DNA of 64,000 bases. It comes from Nonomuraea polychroma (GTDB taxonomy: Bacteria > Actinomycetota > Actinomycetes > Streptosporangiales > Streptosporangiaceae). The position numbers were made by a program, and so were the translations under genes. The stretch is taken from NCBI RefSeq assembly GCF_004011505.1, contig NZ_SAUN01000001.1, positions 806,001-870,000 of the forward strand. Direction: 5' to 3'. The notes beneath the pieces are model-generated. The model was given only the letters and a program-made list of their open reading frames with translations. It did not search any database and had not been told where the DNA came from. Numbering within the stretch: position 1 is the stretch's first letter; every line of letters starts with the position of its first letter. This document shows, piece by piece, positions 16,107 to 25,030 of this stretch.

Positions 16107-17282
16107 TTATGACTCCTTCGCGAGAGCGGTAACGACGTCACGATCGACCTCCACGCCGAGACCCGGTCCGGCCGGCAACGGGAATCCCGTTGCATCACCT
16201 GCAAGCGGGTTTCGCAGAATCTTGGACGCCACCTCACAGGTGGTTGGCTGGTACTCGAAGCACGCCAGATTCGGCAGTGCCGCGCTGACCTGCAGACCCG
16301 CGGCCAGCGCCACTCCCAGTCCGGTGGAGTGGTGCGGCGCGACCGGCACATGGTGGGCGGCGGCCAGCTCCCCGATCGCCATGAGCTCGGTGATGCCGGT
16401 CCTGCCGACATCCGGCTGCGCCAGATGCAGCGCCCGGCGCCCCAGCCAGTCGGCGAACTCGTACCGATGGCGCAGCGTCTCGCCCACCGCGATGGGCAAC
16501 GCGGCACGCGCGCACAGGTCGCGATGGCCTTCGACGTCCTCCGGCGCCAGCGGGGCTTCCAGGAACAGGACGCCCCGCTCGGCCAGGCCCCGCGCCAGCC
16601 GCACGGCCTCGGGCGGCGAATAGACCCAGTGCGCGTCGACCGCGACGCCGAGGCCGGTGGACAGCACCGCGTCCACCGTGGACAGGTCCTTGTCGACGCC
16701 GTAGCCGAGGTGCAGTTTCACCTTCGTCGCACCCTTCGCCGCCCACTCCTGCGCGAGCCGGACGCGCTCGGCGTCGCTCGGCCGCGGCAGGCCGCTCACA
16801 TAGACGGGAATCACCTCACGGAACGCCCCGCCCAGCAACTGGGCCACGGACAGGCCGGTCAGCCTGCCGCACAGATCCCACAGCGCGATGTCCACCGCGG
16901 CCAGGGCGTCGGCCTGATGCCCCGTGAGGTGCCCGCGCTCGCGCATGAGCCCGGTCAGCCGATGCCACAGCGGCCGCACCCGCGTGGGATCCTCGCCGAT
17001 CAGAACCGGCGCCAGCAGCCGCTCCACGACGGCGGCGGGGATCTCGGGTCCCACCGGGGCCAGCGCCTCGCCCCACCCCGTGGTGCCGTCGGCGCAGGTC
17101 ACGGAGACCAGCAGGGTCTCGAAGCGGGCCGAATAGAGCGACTTCCACGGCGGCCGCACGAAGTAGCGGTCCTCGACGGCGGGGGTGCCCAGATACGCGT
17201 CCACATGGCGGATCTTTATCGGATGGCAACGCACCTCCGTGATGGACGGGGGTTGACGCCCTTGCAACATGTGCGTAACCAT
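16107..17282 (-). CDS. Enolase-superfamily acid-sugar dehydratase/cycloisomerase (cluster B)
   Basis: A 391-residue mandelate racemase/muconate-lactonizing-type protein. Catalytic Lys pair TKVKLHLG, metal ligands Asp in VAVDAHWVY, Glu in LFLEAPLAPED and Glu in AVGETLRHR, and a catalytic His in VAPHHSTGLG are all seen. This set suits acid-sugar dehydratases such as galactonate/galactarolactone types. ATG 17282 gives MVTHMLQG, and ATG 17270 may be the true start. The gene is divergent from the IclR regulator. Confidence 0.85.
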   Translation of the reverse strand: MVTHMLQGRQPPSITEVRCHPIKIRHVDAYLGTPAVEDRYFVRPPWKSLYSARFETLLVSVTCADGTTGWGEALAPVGPEIPAAVVERLLAPVLIGEDPTRVRPLWHRLTGLMRERGHLTGHQADALAAVDIALWDLCGRLTGLSVAQLLGGAFREVIPVYVSGLPRPSDAERVRLAQEWAAKGATKVKLHLGYGVDKDLSTVDAVLSTGLGVAVDAHWVYSPPEAVRLARGLAERGVLFLEAPLAPEDVEGHRDLCARAALPIAVGETLRHRYEFADWLGRRALHLAQPDVGRTGITELMAIGELAAAHHVPVAPHHSTGLGVALAAGLQVSAALPNLACFEYQPTTCEVASKILRNPLAGDATGFPLPAGPGLGVEVDRDVVTALAKES

Positions 17283-17307
17283 CCCACATATCGCAAAACA
17301 ATTGCAA
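17262..17307. promoter_or_regulatory. Divergent IclR/dehydratase control region with two TTGCAA sites
   Basis: TTGCAA occurs at 17262-17267 and 17302-17307, exactly 40 bp apart (close to four helical turns). The second is inside the palindrome ATTGCAAT (17301-17308). One or both may bind IclR. Functional role is inferred only. Confidence 0.35.
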
Positions 17308-17317
17308 TGGAGCTAGG

Positions 17318-18109
17318 TTGGCTTCCGAACAGAGCAGTAATCAGAGCGTTGAGCGGGCCGCCGCGGTCCTTCGCGCGTTCCTGTCCGGCCGGCCCGAGCT
17401 GCGGGTGTCGGACGTCGCCAAGGCGACCGGGCTCGGCACCTCCACCGCCTCACGGCTGCTGGCCACGCTGGAGTCGCTGGAGTTCGTCGAGCGCGACGAG
17501 GTGAGCGGGCTCTACCGGCTCGGCACGGCGCCCATCACCCTCGGCGGCGTCGCGCTGAACCAGCACCCGGTGCACCGTGAAGCGCGCCAGGTGGCGCAGG
17601 ACCTGGCCGCGGCGCTCGGCCTGGGAGTGAACGTGGCGATACGCCGCGGCGACTCGATGTTCTATCTGCTGAACTTCGAGGGCCGGCTGGCGCCGCGGTC
17701 CTTCGTGCTGACCGGGCAGCGCAAGCCCCTGTACGCCACCGGCATCGGCAAGTGCCTGCTGCTGGCGTTGACCGCTGAGGAGCGCAGGACACTGCTGCCG
17801 TCGATGTACGGATTCACCTCCCACACCATCAGCACGCATCAGAAGCTGGACGAGGAACTGGCCGCGTGCGCGGCGCGGGGCTACGCCACCGAGGTGGAGG
17901 AGCTCGCCTTCGGGCGGGCCTGCGTGGCGGCGCCGATCAGGGACCAGACGGGAGGGATCGCCGCGGCCATCTCCATCTCCGGCCCGCTGTCCGCCATCGA
18001 CCTGCCGGCTCGGGAGGCGGAACTGGCCCGGACGGTGATCGAGACGGCCGACTCGATCAGCATCGCGCTGGGATACGTGGGGCCGATGTACCTGGCGGGC
18101 GCGCGATGA
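17318..18109 (+). CDS. IclR-family transcriptional regulator (cluster B)
   Basis: A 263-residue regulator. The winged helix reads ELRVSDVAKATGLGTSTASR, followed by the IclR effector-binding domain (YATGIGKCLLLALTAEE, AISISGPLSAIDLP). TTG 17318 is supported by GGAG 6 bp upstream. It leads a plus-strand operon with a sugar importer and overlaps the next gene by ATGA. It probably responds to an acid sugar or sugar acid handled by the divergent dehydratase-lyase operon. Confidence 0.9.
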   Translation: MASEQSSNQSVERAAAVLRAFLSGRPELRVSDVAKATGLGTSTASRLLATLESLEFVERDEVSGLYRLGTAPITLGGVALNQHPVHREARQVAQDLAAALGLGVNVAIRRGDSMFYLLNFEGRLAPRSFVLTGQRKPLYATGIGKCLLLALTAEERRTLLPSMYGFTSHTISTHQKLDEELAACAARGYATEVEELAFGRACVAAPIRDQTGGIAAAISISGPLSAIDLPAREAELARTVIETADSISIALGYVGPMYLAGAR

Positions 18110-18960
18110 GACGGTTGTCCGACGCCCAGTTCGCCTGGCTGCTCATGCTGCCCGGGCTGGCGCTGTTCGGCGCGATCATCGCGTATCCGCTGGTGTCGGC
18201 GCTGGTGACGGGGTTCTTCGAGCAGAGTCTGGTGCGGCCGGGACGGCTGTTCGTGGGCCTGGCGAACTTCGCCGACGTGCTGGGCGGGGACTTCTTGCCG
18301 GTGTTCAGGAACACCATGATCTTCACGGTGGGCGCCACCGTGGCCCCCTTCGTGCTGGGCTACGCGCTGGCCCTGGCGTTGAACGCGGGGATTCGCGGCA
18401 GCGGCGTCCTGCGCGGGCTCTTCCTCTTCCCCTGGGTCATCCCCGGTGTGGTGGTGTCGTTCCTCTGGCTCTGGATCTTCAATGCGAACTACGGGGTGCT
18501 GAACGGCATCCTCGGGACGCACTTCAGCTGGCTCGGGGATCCGGACACGGCCATGCTGGCCGTGATCGTCACCAAGACCTGGGCGAGCTTCCCCTGGATG
18601 ATGGTCATGCTGCTGGCCGGGCTGCAGACCATGCCGAAGGAACTGCACGAGGCCGCCTCCGTGGACGGCGCCGGCACGATCCGCCGCTTCTGGTCGGTGA
18701 CGGTGCCGCACATGAAGGGGATCGCCGGGATCGTGTTCCTGCTGGAGTTCATCTGGAACTTCCAGCACTTCGACACCATCTACGTGCTGACCGGCGGCGG
18801 ACCGGCGGGCGCCACCAAGACCTTCGCGGTGGCCGTCTACGACACCGCCTTCAAGGGCTTCGACCTCGGCCACGCCACTGCCCTGGGCGGGCTCTGGATG
18901 CTCCTGCTCCTCATCCTCGTGGCCGTCTACCTGCGCCATGAGAAGGAGGACGTCCGATGA
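18106..18960 (+). CDS. CUT1 ABC sugar permease, MalF-like (cluster B)
   Basis: A 284-residue membrane protein with about six transmembrane helices starting at ATG 18106 (ATGA overlap with IclR). The ATPase-docking EAA loop is in ELHEAASVDGAGTIRRFWSV, and a late GGGPAGATKTFAVAVYD loop is typical of MalF. No ATPase gene in the operon. Confidence 0.9.
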   Translation: MRRLSDAQFAWLLMLPGLALFGAIIAYPLVSALVTGFFEQSLVRPGRLFVGLANFADVLGGDFLPVFRNTMIFTVGATVAPFVLGYALALALNAGIRGSGVLRGLFLFPWVIPGVVVSFLWLWIFNANYGVLNGILGTHFSWLGDPDTAMLAVIVTKTWASFPWMMVMLLAGLQTMPKELHEAASVDGAGTIRRFWSVTVPHMKGIAGIVFLLEFIWNFQHFDTIYVLTGGGPAGATKTFAVAVYDTAFKGFDLGHATALGGLWMLLLLILVAVYLRHEKEDVR

Positions 18961-19850
18961 CCGTCACCGCCACTCCCTCCCGCACGGCGGCCCTCGTCCG
19001 GCCCGTCCGGACTCGGCGGCGGCCTGACGTGGTCAGATCCAGGGTCGCGGCCTGGGTCGCCGTGGGAGTCATCGGGCTCTTCGGGCTGGCGCCGATCTAC
19101 TGGCTGCTCGTCACGGCCTTCACCCCCGACGAGAAGGCGTTCAGCTTCCCGCCGTCCCTGATCCCGACCGAGATCACACTCGAGCACTTCGTGAACCTGG
19201 CGAAGAACGAGAAGCTGTTCGGCTACCTGGTCAACAGCGTCGTCGTCTCGCTGATCACAGCGGTTCTGAGCGTGATCGTCTCGGCCTACATGGCCTACGC
19301 GTTCTCCAAGTTCAGATACCGGGGACGCACCTCGCTGATGCATCTGGTGCTGGCCTCGCAGATGTTCCCGCAGGCGCTGCTGCTGATCACGCTCTACGCG
19401 TTGTTCAGCGCCACCGGCCTGCTGGGCGCCTACACCGCGTTGATCCTCAGCTTCACCACGTTCACGCTCCCGCTGTGCGTGTGGATGCTCAAGGGCATCT
19501 TCGACACCGTCCCCAGCTCCCTCATGGAGGCGGCGGCCATCGACGGCGCCTCGCGCTGGAGGACCCTGCACCAGGTCGCACTCCCCCTGTCCGCCCCCGG
19601 TCTCGTCGCCGCCGGCCTGTTCGCCTTCGTCCGGGCCTGGAACGACTTCATCTTCGCCCTCACCCTCGCCGACCCCGAGCGGCAGACCCTGCCACCCGGG
19701 CTGGTGCACACCTATCTCGGGGAGTTCCAAACCGCCTGGCCAGACCTGATGGCCGCGTCTTTCGTCGTCTCGCTCCCGGTCATCGCCGCGTTCATGTTCC
19801 TGCAGCGATACCTGGTCGGCGGGCTGACGGCCGGCGCCGTCAAGGGCTGA
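18957..19850 (+). CDS. CUT1 ABC sugar permease, MalG-like (cluster B)
   Basis: A 297-residue permease coupled by ATGA to the previous gene. Hydrophobic segments begin with WVAVGVIGLFGLAPIYWLLV, and the EAA loop is in SSLMEAAAIDGASRWRTLHQ. The long Arg-rich N-terminal tail (RRRPDVVRS) is cytoplasmic. Confidence 0.9.
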   Translation: MTVTATPSRTAALVRPVRTRRRPDVVRSRVAAWVAVGVIGLFGLAPIYWLLVTAFTPDEKAFSFPPSLIPTEITLEHFVNLAKNEKLFGYLVNSVVVSLITAVLSVIVSAYMAYAFSKFRYRGRTSLMHLVLASQMFPQALLLITLYALFSATGLLGAYTALILSFTTFTLPLCVWMLKGIFDTVPSSLMEAAAIDGASRWRTLHQVALPLSAPGLVAAGLFAFVRAWNDFIFALTLADPERQTLPPGLVHTYLGEFQTAWPDLMAASFVVSLPVIAAFMFLQRYLVGGLTAGAVKG

Positions 19851-19871
19851 CCCTCCTAAGAGGAGAAACCG

Positions 19872-21161
19872 ATGCCCCCCATGAACCGCAGGGATGTCCT
19901 GCGCCTCCTCGGCCTGTCCACGCTGGGCGTCACGGCCCTGTCGGCCTGCGCCCCAGACGCCACCGGGGGCGGCACGGCCCGGCCTTCGGGTGACGCCGCC
20001 GCCAAGACCTTCGGCTTCACCTCCTGGTCGCTGAACGAGGAGGCACAGAAGGCCGCCGTGCAGGCGATCGTGGACGCCTATGCCTCGGCCCGCAAAGTCA
20101 CGATCAACACGGCCTCGTTCCCGTACAACGAGTATCTGAACCAGGTCACCCTGAAGATCAGGGGCGGCCGGCTCAGCGGTGCCGTACAGCTCGACGTCGC
20201 CTGGCTGGCGGCGCTGGCCTCGCTGGGCAAGCTGCGCGACCTGTCGGCGCACGCGGCGCAGGGCGGCTACACCGAGGTGGGGCTGTCCAGCGGGCAGTTC
20301 GGCGGCAAGCAGCTGGGACTGCCGTGGACCACCGGCTCCATCGGCCTGATCGCCAACACCGAGATCCTGGAGAAGGCCGGGGTGTCGGAGCTGCCTGGCA
20401 CGATCGAGGAGTTCGAGGCGGCGCTGAACAAGGTGGCCAAGCTGGGCGACGGCGTCGTGCCCTACGCGGCGGCCACCAAGGCGGCGCAGCTGAAGGACAT
20501 CCTGCCGTGGATGAAGACCTTCGGCAGCCCACTGCTGGACGGAGACCAGATCACCGTCGGCGACGACGCGTCGGTGGCGGCCGTCGAATGGTACAAGAAG
20601 CTGTACGACGCCAAGCTCATCGCACCCGACGTGGACCGCTTCGACGCCCGCGCGCTGTTCGCCCAGGGCAAGGCGGCCTTTTACGACGACGCGATCATCG
20701 CCAGGGGCGTGGTGGCCGGCCAGTCGCCGGACAAGTCGCTGACCGAGAAGATGAAGCCGCTCGCACGCCCGGTGCTCAGCGCCGGCGGCACGCCGCAGGC
20801 GTTGCTGTGGGGCCACGTGATCGTGGTGGTGGAGGGCGAGGGCGCCGACGCCGCGGCCGACTTCGCGAAGTTCGCCACGTCCGACACCGCCACCGTCGCC
20901 GGCTTCTTCGAGAAGGTGAAGCTGCCGCCGACCACCACCGCCGGCCTGGGCGACCCCAAGGTGGCCGGCGACGCCTTCACCACCGAATGGACCGAGAAGA
21001 TCACCAAGACTGCCGCGCCGAACCCGTTCTGGCGCTACGCCGGATACGCCCAGATCGAAACGGCCATCGCCGAGCAGGTGCAGGCCGTGCTCGTGGGCCA
21101 GGCGTCGGCCAAGGACGCCCTGGCCAAGGCTGCCGAGACCGCAAAGGGCCTGCAGAAGTAA
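19872..21161 (+). CDS. CUT1 ABC transporter sugar-binding lipoprotein (cluster B)
   Basis: A 429-residue binding protein behind AGGAG. The N-terminus has a combined Tat/lipoprotein signal (NRRDVLRLLGLSTLGV then LSACAPD). The mature part has the MalE-like segment LGLPWTTGSIGLIANTEILE. It completes the importer with the two permeases upstream, and a secreted GH16 follows 91 bp downstream, suggesting that it takes up the released oligosaccharides. Confidence 0.9.
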   Translation: MPPMNRRDVLRLLGLSTLGVTALSACAPDATGGGTARPSGDAAAKTFGFTSWSLNEEAQKAAVQAIVDAYASARKVTINTASFPYNEYLNQVTLKIRGGRLSGAVQLDVAWLAALASLGKLRDLSAHAAQGGYTEVGLSSGQFGGKQLGLPWTTGSIGLIANTEILEKAGVSELPGTIEEFEAALNKVAKLGDGVVPYAAATKAAQLKDILPWMKTFGSPLLDGDQITVGDDASVAAVEWYKKLYDAKLIAPDVDRFDARALFAQGKAAFYDDAIIARGVVAGQSPDKSLTEKMKPLARPVLSAGGTPQALLWGHVIVVVEGEGADAAADFAKFATSDTATVAGFFEKVKLPPTTTAGLGDPKVAGDAFTTEWTEKITKTAAPNPFWRYAGYAQIETAIAEQVQAVLVGQASAKDALAKAAETAKGLQK

Positions 21162-21252
21162 GAGAGCCGCCCGGCAGCGGACACGCGCGGAACCGCCATT
21201 CCCGCGTCTCCACCGGGCGGACTCCCGTACACCACAGAGAGGTGTGTTCTCC

Positions 21253-22419
21253 ATGTTCGCACGCATACTGCTCCTTCTAGGATTAACGCTGCTCGCCGTG
21301 CAGATCCCGGCGACCGCACAGGCAGCCGCGCCGGCCGGCTACACGATGGTGTGGTCGGACGAGTTCAACGGCACGTCCGTCGACACCAGCAAGTGGAACT
21401 ACCGCACCGACGTGAAGGGCTGGAGCGCCCAGCGGCCCGGCAACGTCACTGTCGGCGACGGACTCATGACCATCCACCTCAAGGAAGAGCCTGAGCCCTA
21501 TAACGGGATGGCGTACTCAGGGGGCGGCCTCGTCAGCAAGAAGGCCTTCCGCTACGGCTACTACGAGACCAGGGTCAAGACCAATGTCGGCTCCGGCTGG
21601 CACACGTCGTTCTGGGCCATGGCCGGTGACGGGAGCAACACCTACCACTCCGGCCGGCGTACCGAGATCGACGGGTTCGAGATGGACTCGCACGTGCCGG
21701 GACGCCTGACCCACAACGTGCACGGCTGGAAGCCGGACGGCACCAAGACGACCGTCAGCAGCGGGCACTACAACGCCGGGTTCGACACCTCGGCCGCGTT
21801 CCACACCTACGGCTTCGAGTGGGCCGAGACCCAGGTGAAGTTCTACGTCGACGGGGTGCTGAAGTACACCGGGAACTACTCGCCGACCTGCTGCACCCAG
21901 CATGACTTCATCAACGTCTGGCTGACCACCATCGCGATCAACCTGCAGAACAGCCCAGGCGTCGACAGGTCGGCGCTGCCGGGTGAGGTGCAGTTCGACT
22001 ACTTCCGCTACTACCAGCGCGACGGCTACACCGACAACGAGGGCCCCACGGCCTACCGCTACGCCGAGACCGGCATCTGGACGACCAGCAGCATCCGCGG
22101 CCACACGCTGGAGAACACCTCGCGCTACAGCAACGAGCCGGGCGCGTCCGCCACCTGGGGCGCGTGGCTGCCTGCCGCCGGCGCCTACGACGTCTACATC
22201 TACAAGATCGTGTATCCCGGCAGCGACACCGGCTCCAGGATCGACGTCACCCACAGCGGCGGCACCTCGACCCAGTCCCTGGACCACACGGCCGGAAGCA
22301 CAGGCTGGGTCAAGCTCGGCACCTGGTCGTTCGGGGCGGGCGAGAGCGGCTCGGTCAAGCTCACCCGGAGCAACGGCAACGCCCGAGCGGACGCCGTGAA
22401 GTTCGTGCGAGTGTCTTGA
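21253..22419 (+). CDS. Secreted GH16 endoglycanase with C-terminal sugar-binding-like domain
   Basis: A 388-residue secreted protein. ATG 21253 is preceded by GAGAGG, while an upstream GTG (21244) is an alternative. Signal peptide ends near AQAAAPA. The GH16 jelly roll runs to about residue 255 with the catalytic motif RRTEIDGFEMD (ExDxxE: Glu nucleophile and Glu acid/base). The last 130 residues (PTAYRYAETGIWTTSS onward) look like a golvesin/CBM-type beta-sandwich. GH16 enzymes cut beta-1,3-glucans, beta-galactans or agars, and I cannot choose. In context it is the outside step of cluster B. Confidence 0.88.
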   Translation: MFARILLLLGLTLLAVQIPATAQAAAPAGYTMVWSDEFNGTSVDTSKWNYRTDVKGWSAQRPGNVTVGDGLMTIHLKEEPEPYNGMAYSGGGLVSKKAFRYGYYETRVKTNVGSGWHTSFWAMAGDGSNTYHSGRRTEIDGFEMDSHVPGRLTHNVHGWKPDGTKTTVSSGHYNAGFDTSAAFHTYGFEWAETQVKFYVDGVLKYTGNYSPTCCTQHDFINVWLTTIAINLQNSPGVDRSALPGEVQFDYFRYYQRDGYTDNEGPTAYRYAETGIWTTSSIRGHTLENTSRYSNEPGASATWGAWLPAAGAYDVYIYKIVYPGSDTGSRIDVTHSGGTSTQSLDHTAGSTGWVKLGTWSFGAGESGSVKLTRSNGNARADAVKFVRVS

Positions 22420-22430
22420 GGGAGCGAGAG

Positions 22431-23516
22431 CTAGTGCCGCGCGCCTCCTGGCAGGACGACGGCGGCCTGGCCGGGGACCTCGAACAACAACCGGCGTCCC
22501 GAGGGGGTGACGTACTCCAGCTTCTGCCGTTCCTTGGACTGGTCCTGGGGGACCTGGATGACGGCGAAGGCGCCGTCTACCGGTCCGACCGGGAACTGGC
22601 CGGCCGGTAGCGGCAGGCGGGCCACCGGCTTGCCCGTGAGGTCGAACTCCAGGACCGTGATCTGGTCGCCGGAGTACTCCAGCGTGAAGACCCGCTCGCC
22701 GTGTACCTGGATCGACAACCCGTGGTCCGTGTCGGCGAGAACGCCCGCTCCGGACGTCAGGGTCACAGGGCGGCCGGAATGCTCGAGTGTCACGCGCTCG
22801 AGTGGCAGCTTGTCGTGCTTGCCCTCATCGAGGAGAAGGACGTCACCCGAGGGCAGCAGGCCGACCGGCTCGTGCCCAGAAGGTGCTTGGAGTTCGCTGG
22901 TGCGGCCGCTCGGGAGCTCCAGCGTCACGTACCTGCCGACGTTTCCGCTGGCGTGGTAGCCGACGAGCAGCCGCTGCGAGTCGGCCGACCACGCCCACGG
23001 GCTGTAGGCGCTGTCCGCGTCGCCACCGGCAGGGGGCTGGAGTGTGTGCACCGCGCCGGCCAGGAGGTCCCTGACTTCGTAGCCGCCGTTGACGGGCCGG
23101 CCGAGCCAGCGCCCGTCAGGGGAGAGCGTGATGTTGCCCGGCGGATTGACGGTCCGCTCGCCCAGCAGGTATTGCCGGCCGTCGGTGAGCAGCAGGAAGG
23201 TGGGGCACTGCCCCTGGCAGGCCGTGTACACCAGGGCGCCCCGCCCGACGGTGCCGGTGGCGGGGAGCGGCGGCGCCTGGGCGGGCGGCTCCACGACATG
23301 CGTCGGGGGCGCCACTGTCGCCACGGCGTCCGGAGGGGCGGGCTGGCGCTGCTGGACGGCGACTCCGGCGGCGACCACCACGAGGGCGGCCGATCCGGCG
23401 ATCACCGCCCTGCGGATTCTGCGGGCGCGCAGCGTGGCCAGCGCCTTGCCGGCGTCGGCGTAGTCGCGTACGTCCTGGTCGAGCTGGTCATAGGCGGTAC
23501 CGAGGGGCGGTTTCAC
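22431..23516 (-). CDS. Membrane-anchored anti-sigma-factor-like protein with beta-propeller-like extracytoplasmic part
   Basis: A 361-residue protein with an N-terminal cytoplasmic part (about 40 residues, MKPPLGTAYDQLDQDVRDYA), one transmembrane helix (AVIAGSAALVVVAAGVAV), then a Pro-rich linker and a long external part with repeated strand motifs (SPDGRWL, WSADSQRLLVGY). ATG 23516 overlaps the sigma gene stop by four bases. The co-translation and topology suit an anti-sigma factor or a sensor that holds the sigma factor at the membrane, but no zinc-binding HxxxCxxC motif is visible, so the role is inferred. Confidence 0.6.
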   Translation of the reverse strand: MKPPLGTAYDQLDQDVRDYADAGKALATLRARRIRRAVIAGSAALVVVAAGVAVQQRQPAPPDAVATVAPPTHVVEPPAQAPPLPATGTVGRGALVYTACQGQCPTFLLLTDGRQYLLGERTVNPPGNITLSPDGRWLGRPVNGGYEVRDLLAGAVHTLQPPAGGDADSAYSPWAWSADSQRLLVGYHASGNVGRYVTLELPSGRTSELQAPSGHEPVGLLPSGDVLLLDEGKHDKLPLERVTLEHSGRPVTLTSGAGVLADTDHGLSIQVHGERVFTLEYSGDQITVLEFDLTGKPVARLPLPAGQFPVGPVDGAFAVIQVPQDQSKERQKLEYVTPSGRRLLFEVPGQAAVVLPGGARH

Positions 23517-24016
23517 GAGCGCACCTCCATCTCGAGTAGTTGCGGAGCCACCTGGCGCAGGCGTTTGAGCGCGTCATGGGTGTGGCGTTTGACCGTACCG
23601 ATGGAGCAGCCCAGCTCGGCGGCGACCGCGCTCTCCGTGAGGTCCTCGTAGAACCTGAGGTAGAGCACGATCCGCTGCTTGCGCCCGAGCACGTTCAGCG
23701 CCCGCAAGAGCGCGATCTTCAGCTCCGTCTGCGCGGACTCGTCCGTGGACGGCGACGGCTCGGGGAGGTCCGCGGTCGGGACGAACGCCAGCCGGCGGGG
23801 GCGCCGCCACGTCCGCAGCTGATTGATCAGGACTTTGCGGACATAGGGCTCCGGGTCGCCTTCCTTCGTCAGCTTCCGCCAGCGTGCCGCGACCTTGACC
23901 AGGGTCTCCTGCACCAGGTCTTCGGCCAGGGCGTGGTCTCCCGTGACCAGGTAGGCCATGCGCGACAGTGCCAGACCGCGCGTGGCCACGAACTCGCGAA
24001 AGCCGTCATCTGTCAC
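23513..24016 (-). CDS. ECF (SigE-family) RNA polymerase sigma factor
   Basis: A 167-residue sigma70-family protein. Region 2 is TGDHALAEDLVQETLVKVA and region 4 is YEDLTESAVAAELGCSIGT with its helix-turn-helix. It is close to the actinobacterial SigE family (the 'SigE family sigma factor' type with an AEDLVQETLVKV box). GTG 24016 gives MTDDGFREFVATRG and has GGAGGG upstream. It lies 70 bp below the Mau-like genes on the same strand. Confidence 0.9.
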   Translation of the reverse strand: MTDDGFREFVATRGLALSRMAYLVTGDHALAEDLVQETLVKVAARWRKLTKEGDPEPYVRKVLINQLRTWRRPRRLAFVPTADLPEPSPSTDESAQTELKIALLRALNVLGRKQRIVLYLRFYEDLTESAVAAELGCSIGTVKRHTHDALKRLRQVAPQLLEMEVRS

Positions 24017-24086
24017 GGGCCCAGCCCTCCGTCGGGGACGCCTCATCTACAACACTCAACGACCGCGGTAAAAGGTTGAGTGGCTC

Positions 24087-24473
24087 TCAGGCCGCGACGC
24101 TCCACAACGTCAATCCCATCAGCAGGACGAGTGCCGCCCGGGCCCACGTGCGCATCGACGCGCGCTCCCGGCGGCCGAAACACAGGCACGGCGCCTGATC
24201 GCCCACGGTCAGGAGATACGTCTGCGCGGCCGTGAAAGACGCGCCCAGAATGGTGGCGATCACGCCCACGACCACGTCGCCGACGGGAGCGAAGGCGGTC
24301 AGCGCGGCGAGCGCCTCCACGGTCACCACCGTGAAGGCGCCCACCTGGGCGATCCGCCCGTGGAGCCCGAAGGGCGCCAGGCTGCTCTGGAAGGCGGCGA
24401 AGTGACGTGCCTTCCCGAGGACGGCCAGCGCCAGGAGGATGCCCAGCCCGTAGCGGGTGACAATGACGATCAT
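24087..24473 (-). CDS. MauE-like/DoxX-type redox-associated membrane protein
   Basis: A 128-residue, four-helix membrane protein beginning MIVIVTRYGLGILLALAVLG, with GKARHFAAFQSSL typical of MauE. The paired-cysteine motif QAPCLCFGRRE near residue 100 is the CxCFG signature of the methylamine-utilisation MauE family, which helps form disulfides in the methylamine dehydrogenase small subunit. It overlaps the upstream gene by four bases. The neighbouring thioredoxin-like and Cys-rich proteins make it the electron partner of a disulfide-forming system. Confidence 0.8.
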   Translation of the reverse strand: MIVIVTRYGLGILLALAVLGKARHFAAFQSSLAPFGLHGRIAQVGAFTVVTVEALAALTAFAPVGDVVVGVIATILGASFTAAQTYLLTVGDQAPCLCFGRRERASMRTWARAALVLLMGLTLWSVAA

Positions 24474-25012
24474 CCGATCACCAGCATCGTCACTACGGGC
24501 AGTGCGAGAACGACGAACAGCACCTTCAGTCTCGGCAGGGTGAAGTAGAACGCCGTGTCCGCCTCCATCTTGTCCCGTGCCGCGGCGAACGTCAGGAGCA
24601 TCAACGCCCGCGCCGCCGCGAAGCCGGCGCCCGCGAGCAGCGCTTCCTCCCAGGACGCCAGGAACAGGATCGAGATCGCCAGGATGTGCGGCAGCCCCGT
24701 CGGCGAGTACGTGCGCATTCCCGTGCCCATCTCGGCGCCGAACTGCACGGCGCCCCAGAAGGGGATCCTGGTGACGAACTGCGGCACCAGCCGCGCGTTC
24801 TGGAGCAACGGGAAGGAGAGCACATCCAGCTCACGAAGCAGGAAGACAACCGCCGCCGTGGCGACGAGGATCTGCAGAACCACCGTCGGGAACGGTGCTC
24901 GAAGCACAGATCCGACGAGCACCAGCACGAACGTGACGGCACCCGCTCCTGCGAACAACCCGGCGATGAAGCCGGCGATATCAGCACCCCGCCGGACCGA
25001 CGAGGACAGCAC
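24470..25012 (-). CDS. Uncharacterised multi-pass membrane protein in Mau-like cluster
   Basis: A 180-residue membrane protein of about five hydrophobic segments (for example GFIAGLFAGAGAVTFVLVLV and LKVLFVVLALPVVTMLVIG). No family recognised. It is co-transcribed with MauE (4-bp overlap) and with the small membrane protein upstream (18 bp gap). A Trp/Glu-containing loop WEEALLAGAGFAAARA is the only distinctive feature. Confidence 0.65.
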   Translation of the reverse strand: MLSSSVRRGADIAGFIAGLFAGAGAVTFVLVLVGSVLRAPFPTVVLQILVATAAVVFLLRELDVLSFPLLQNARLVPQFVTRIPFWGAVQFGAEMGTGMRTYSPTGLPHILAISILFLASWEEALLAGAGFAAARALMLLTFAAARDKMEADTAFYFTLPRLKVLFVVLALPVVTMLVIG

Positions 25013-25030
25013 CCAGGCGCTGTTCAGGCT

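Noticed and set aside
18927..21266. 779-codon minus-strand frame over the cluster B importer
   Set aside because: Antisense shadow; the permease and binding-protein frames carry clear motifs.
22419..22431. Terminator between convergent GH16 and anti-sigma genes
   Set aside because: Only 12 bp separate them and no hairpin is visible.
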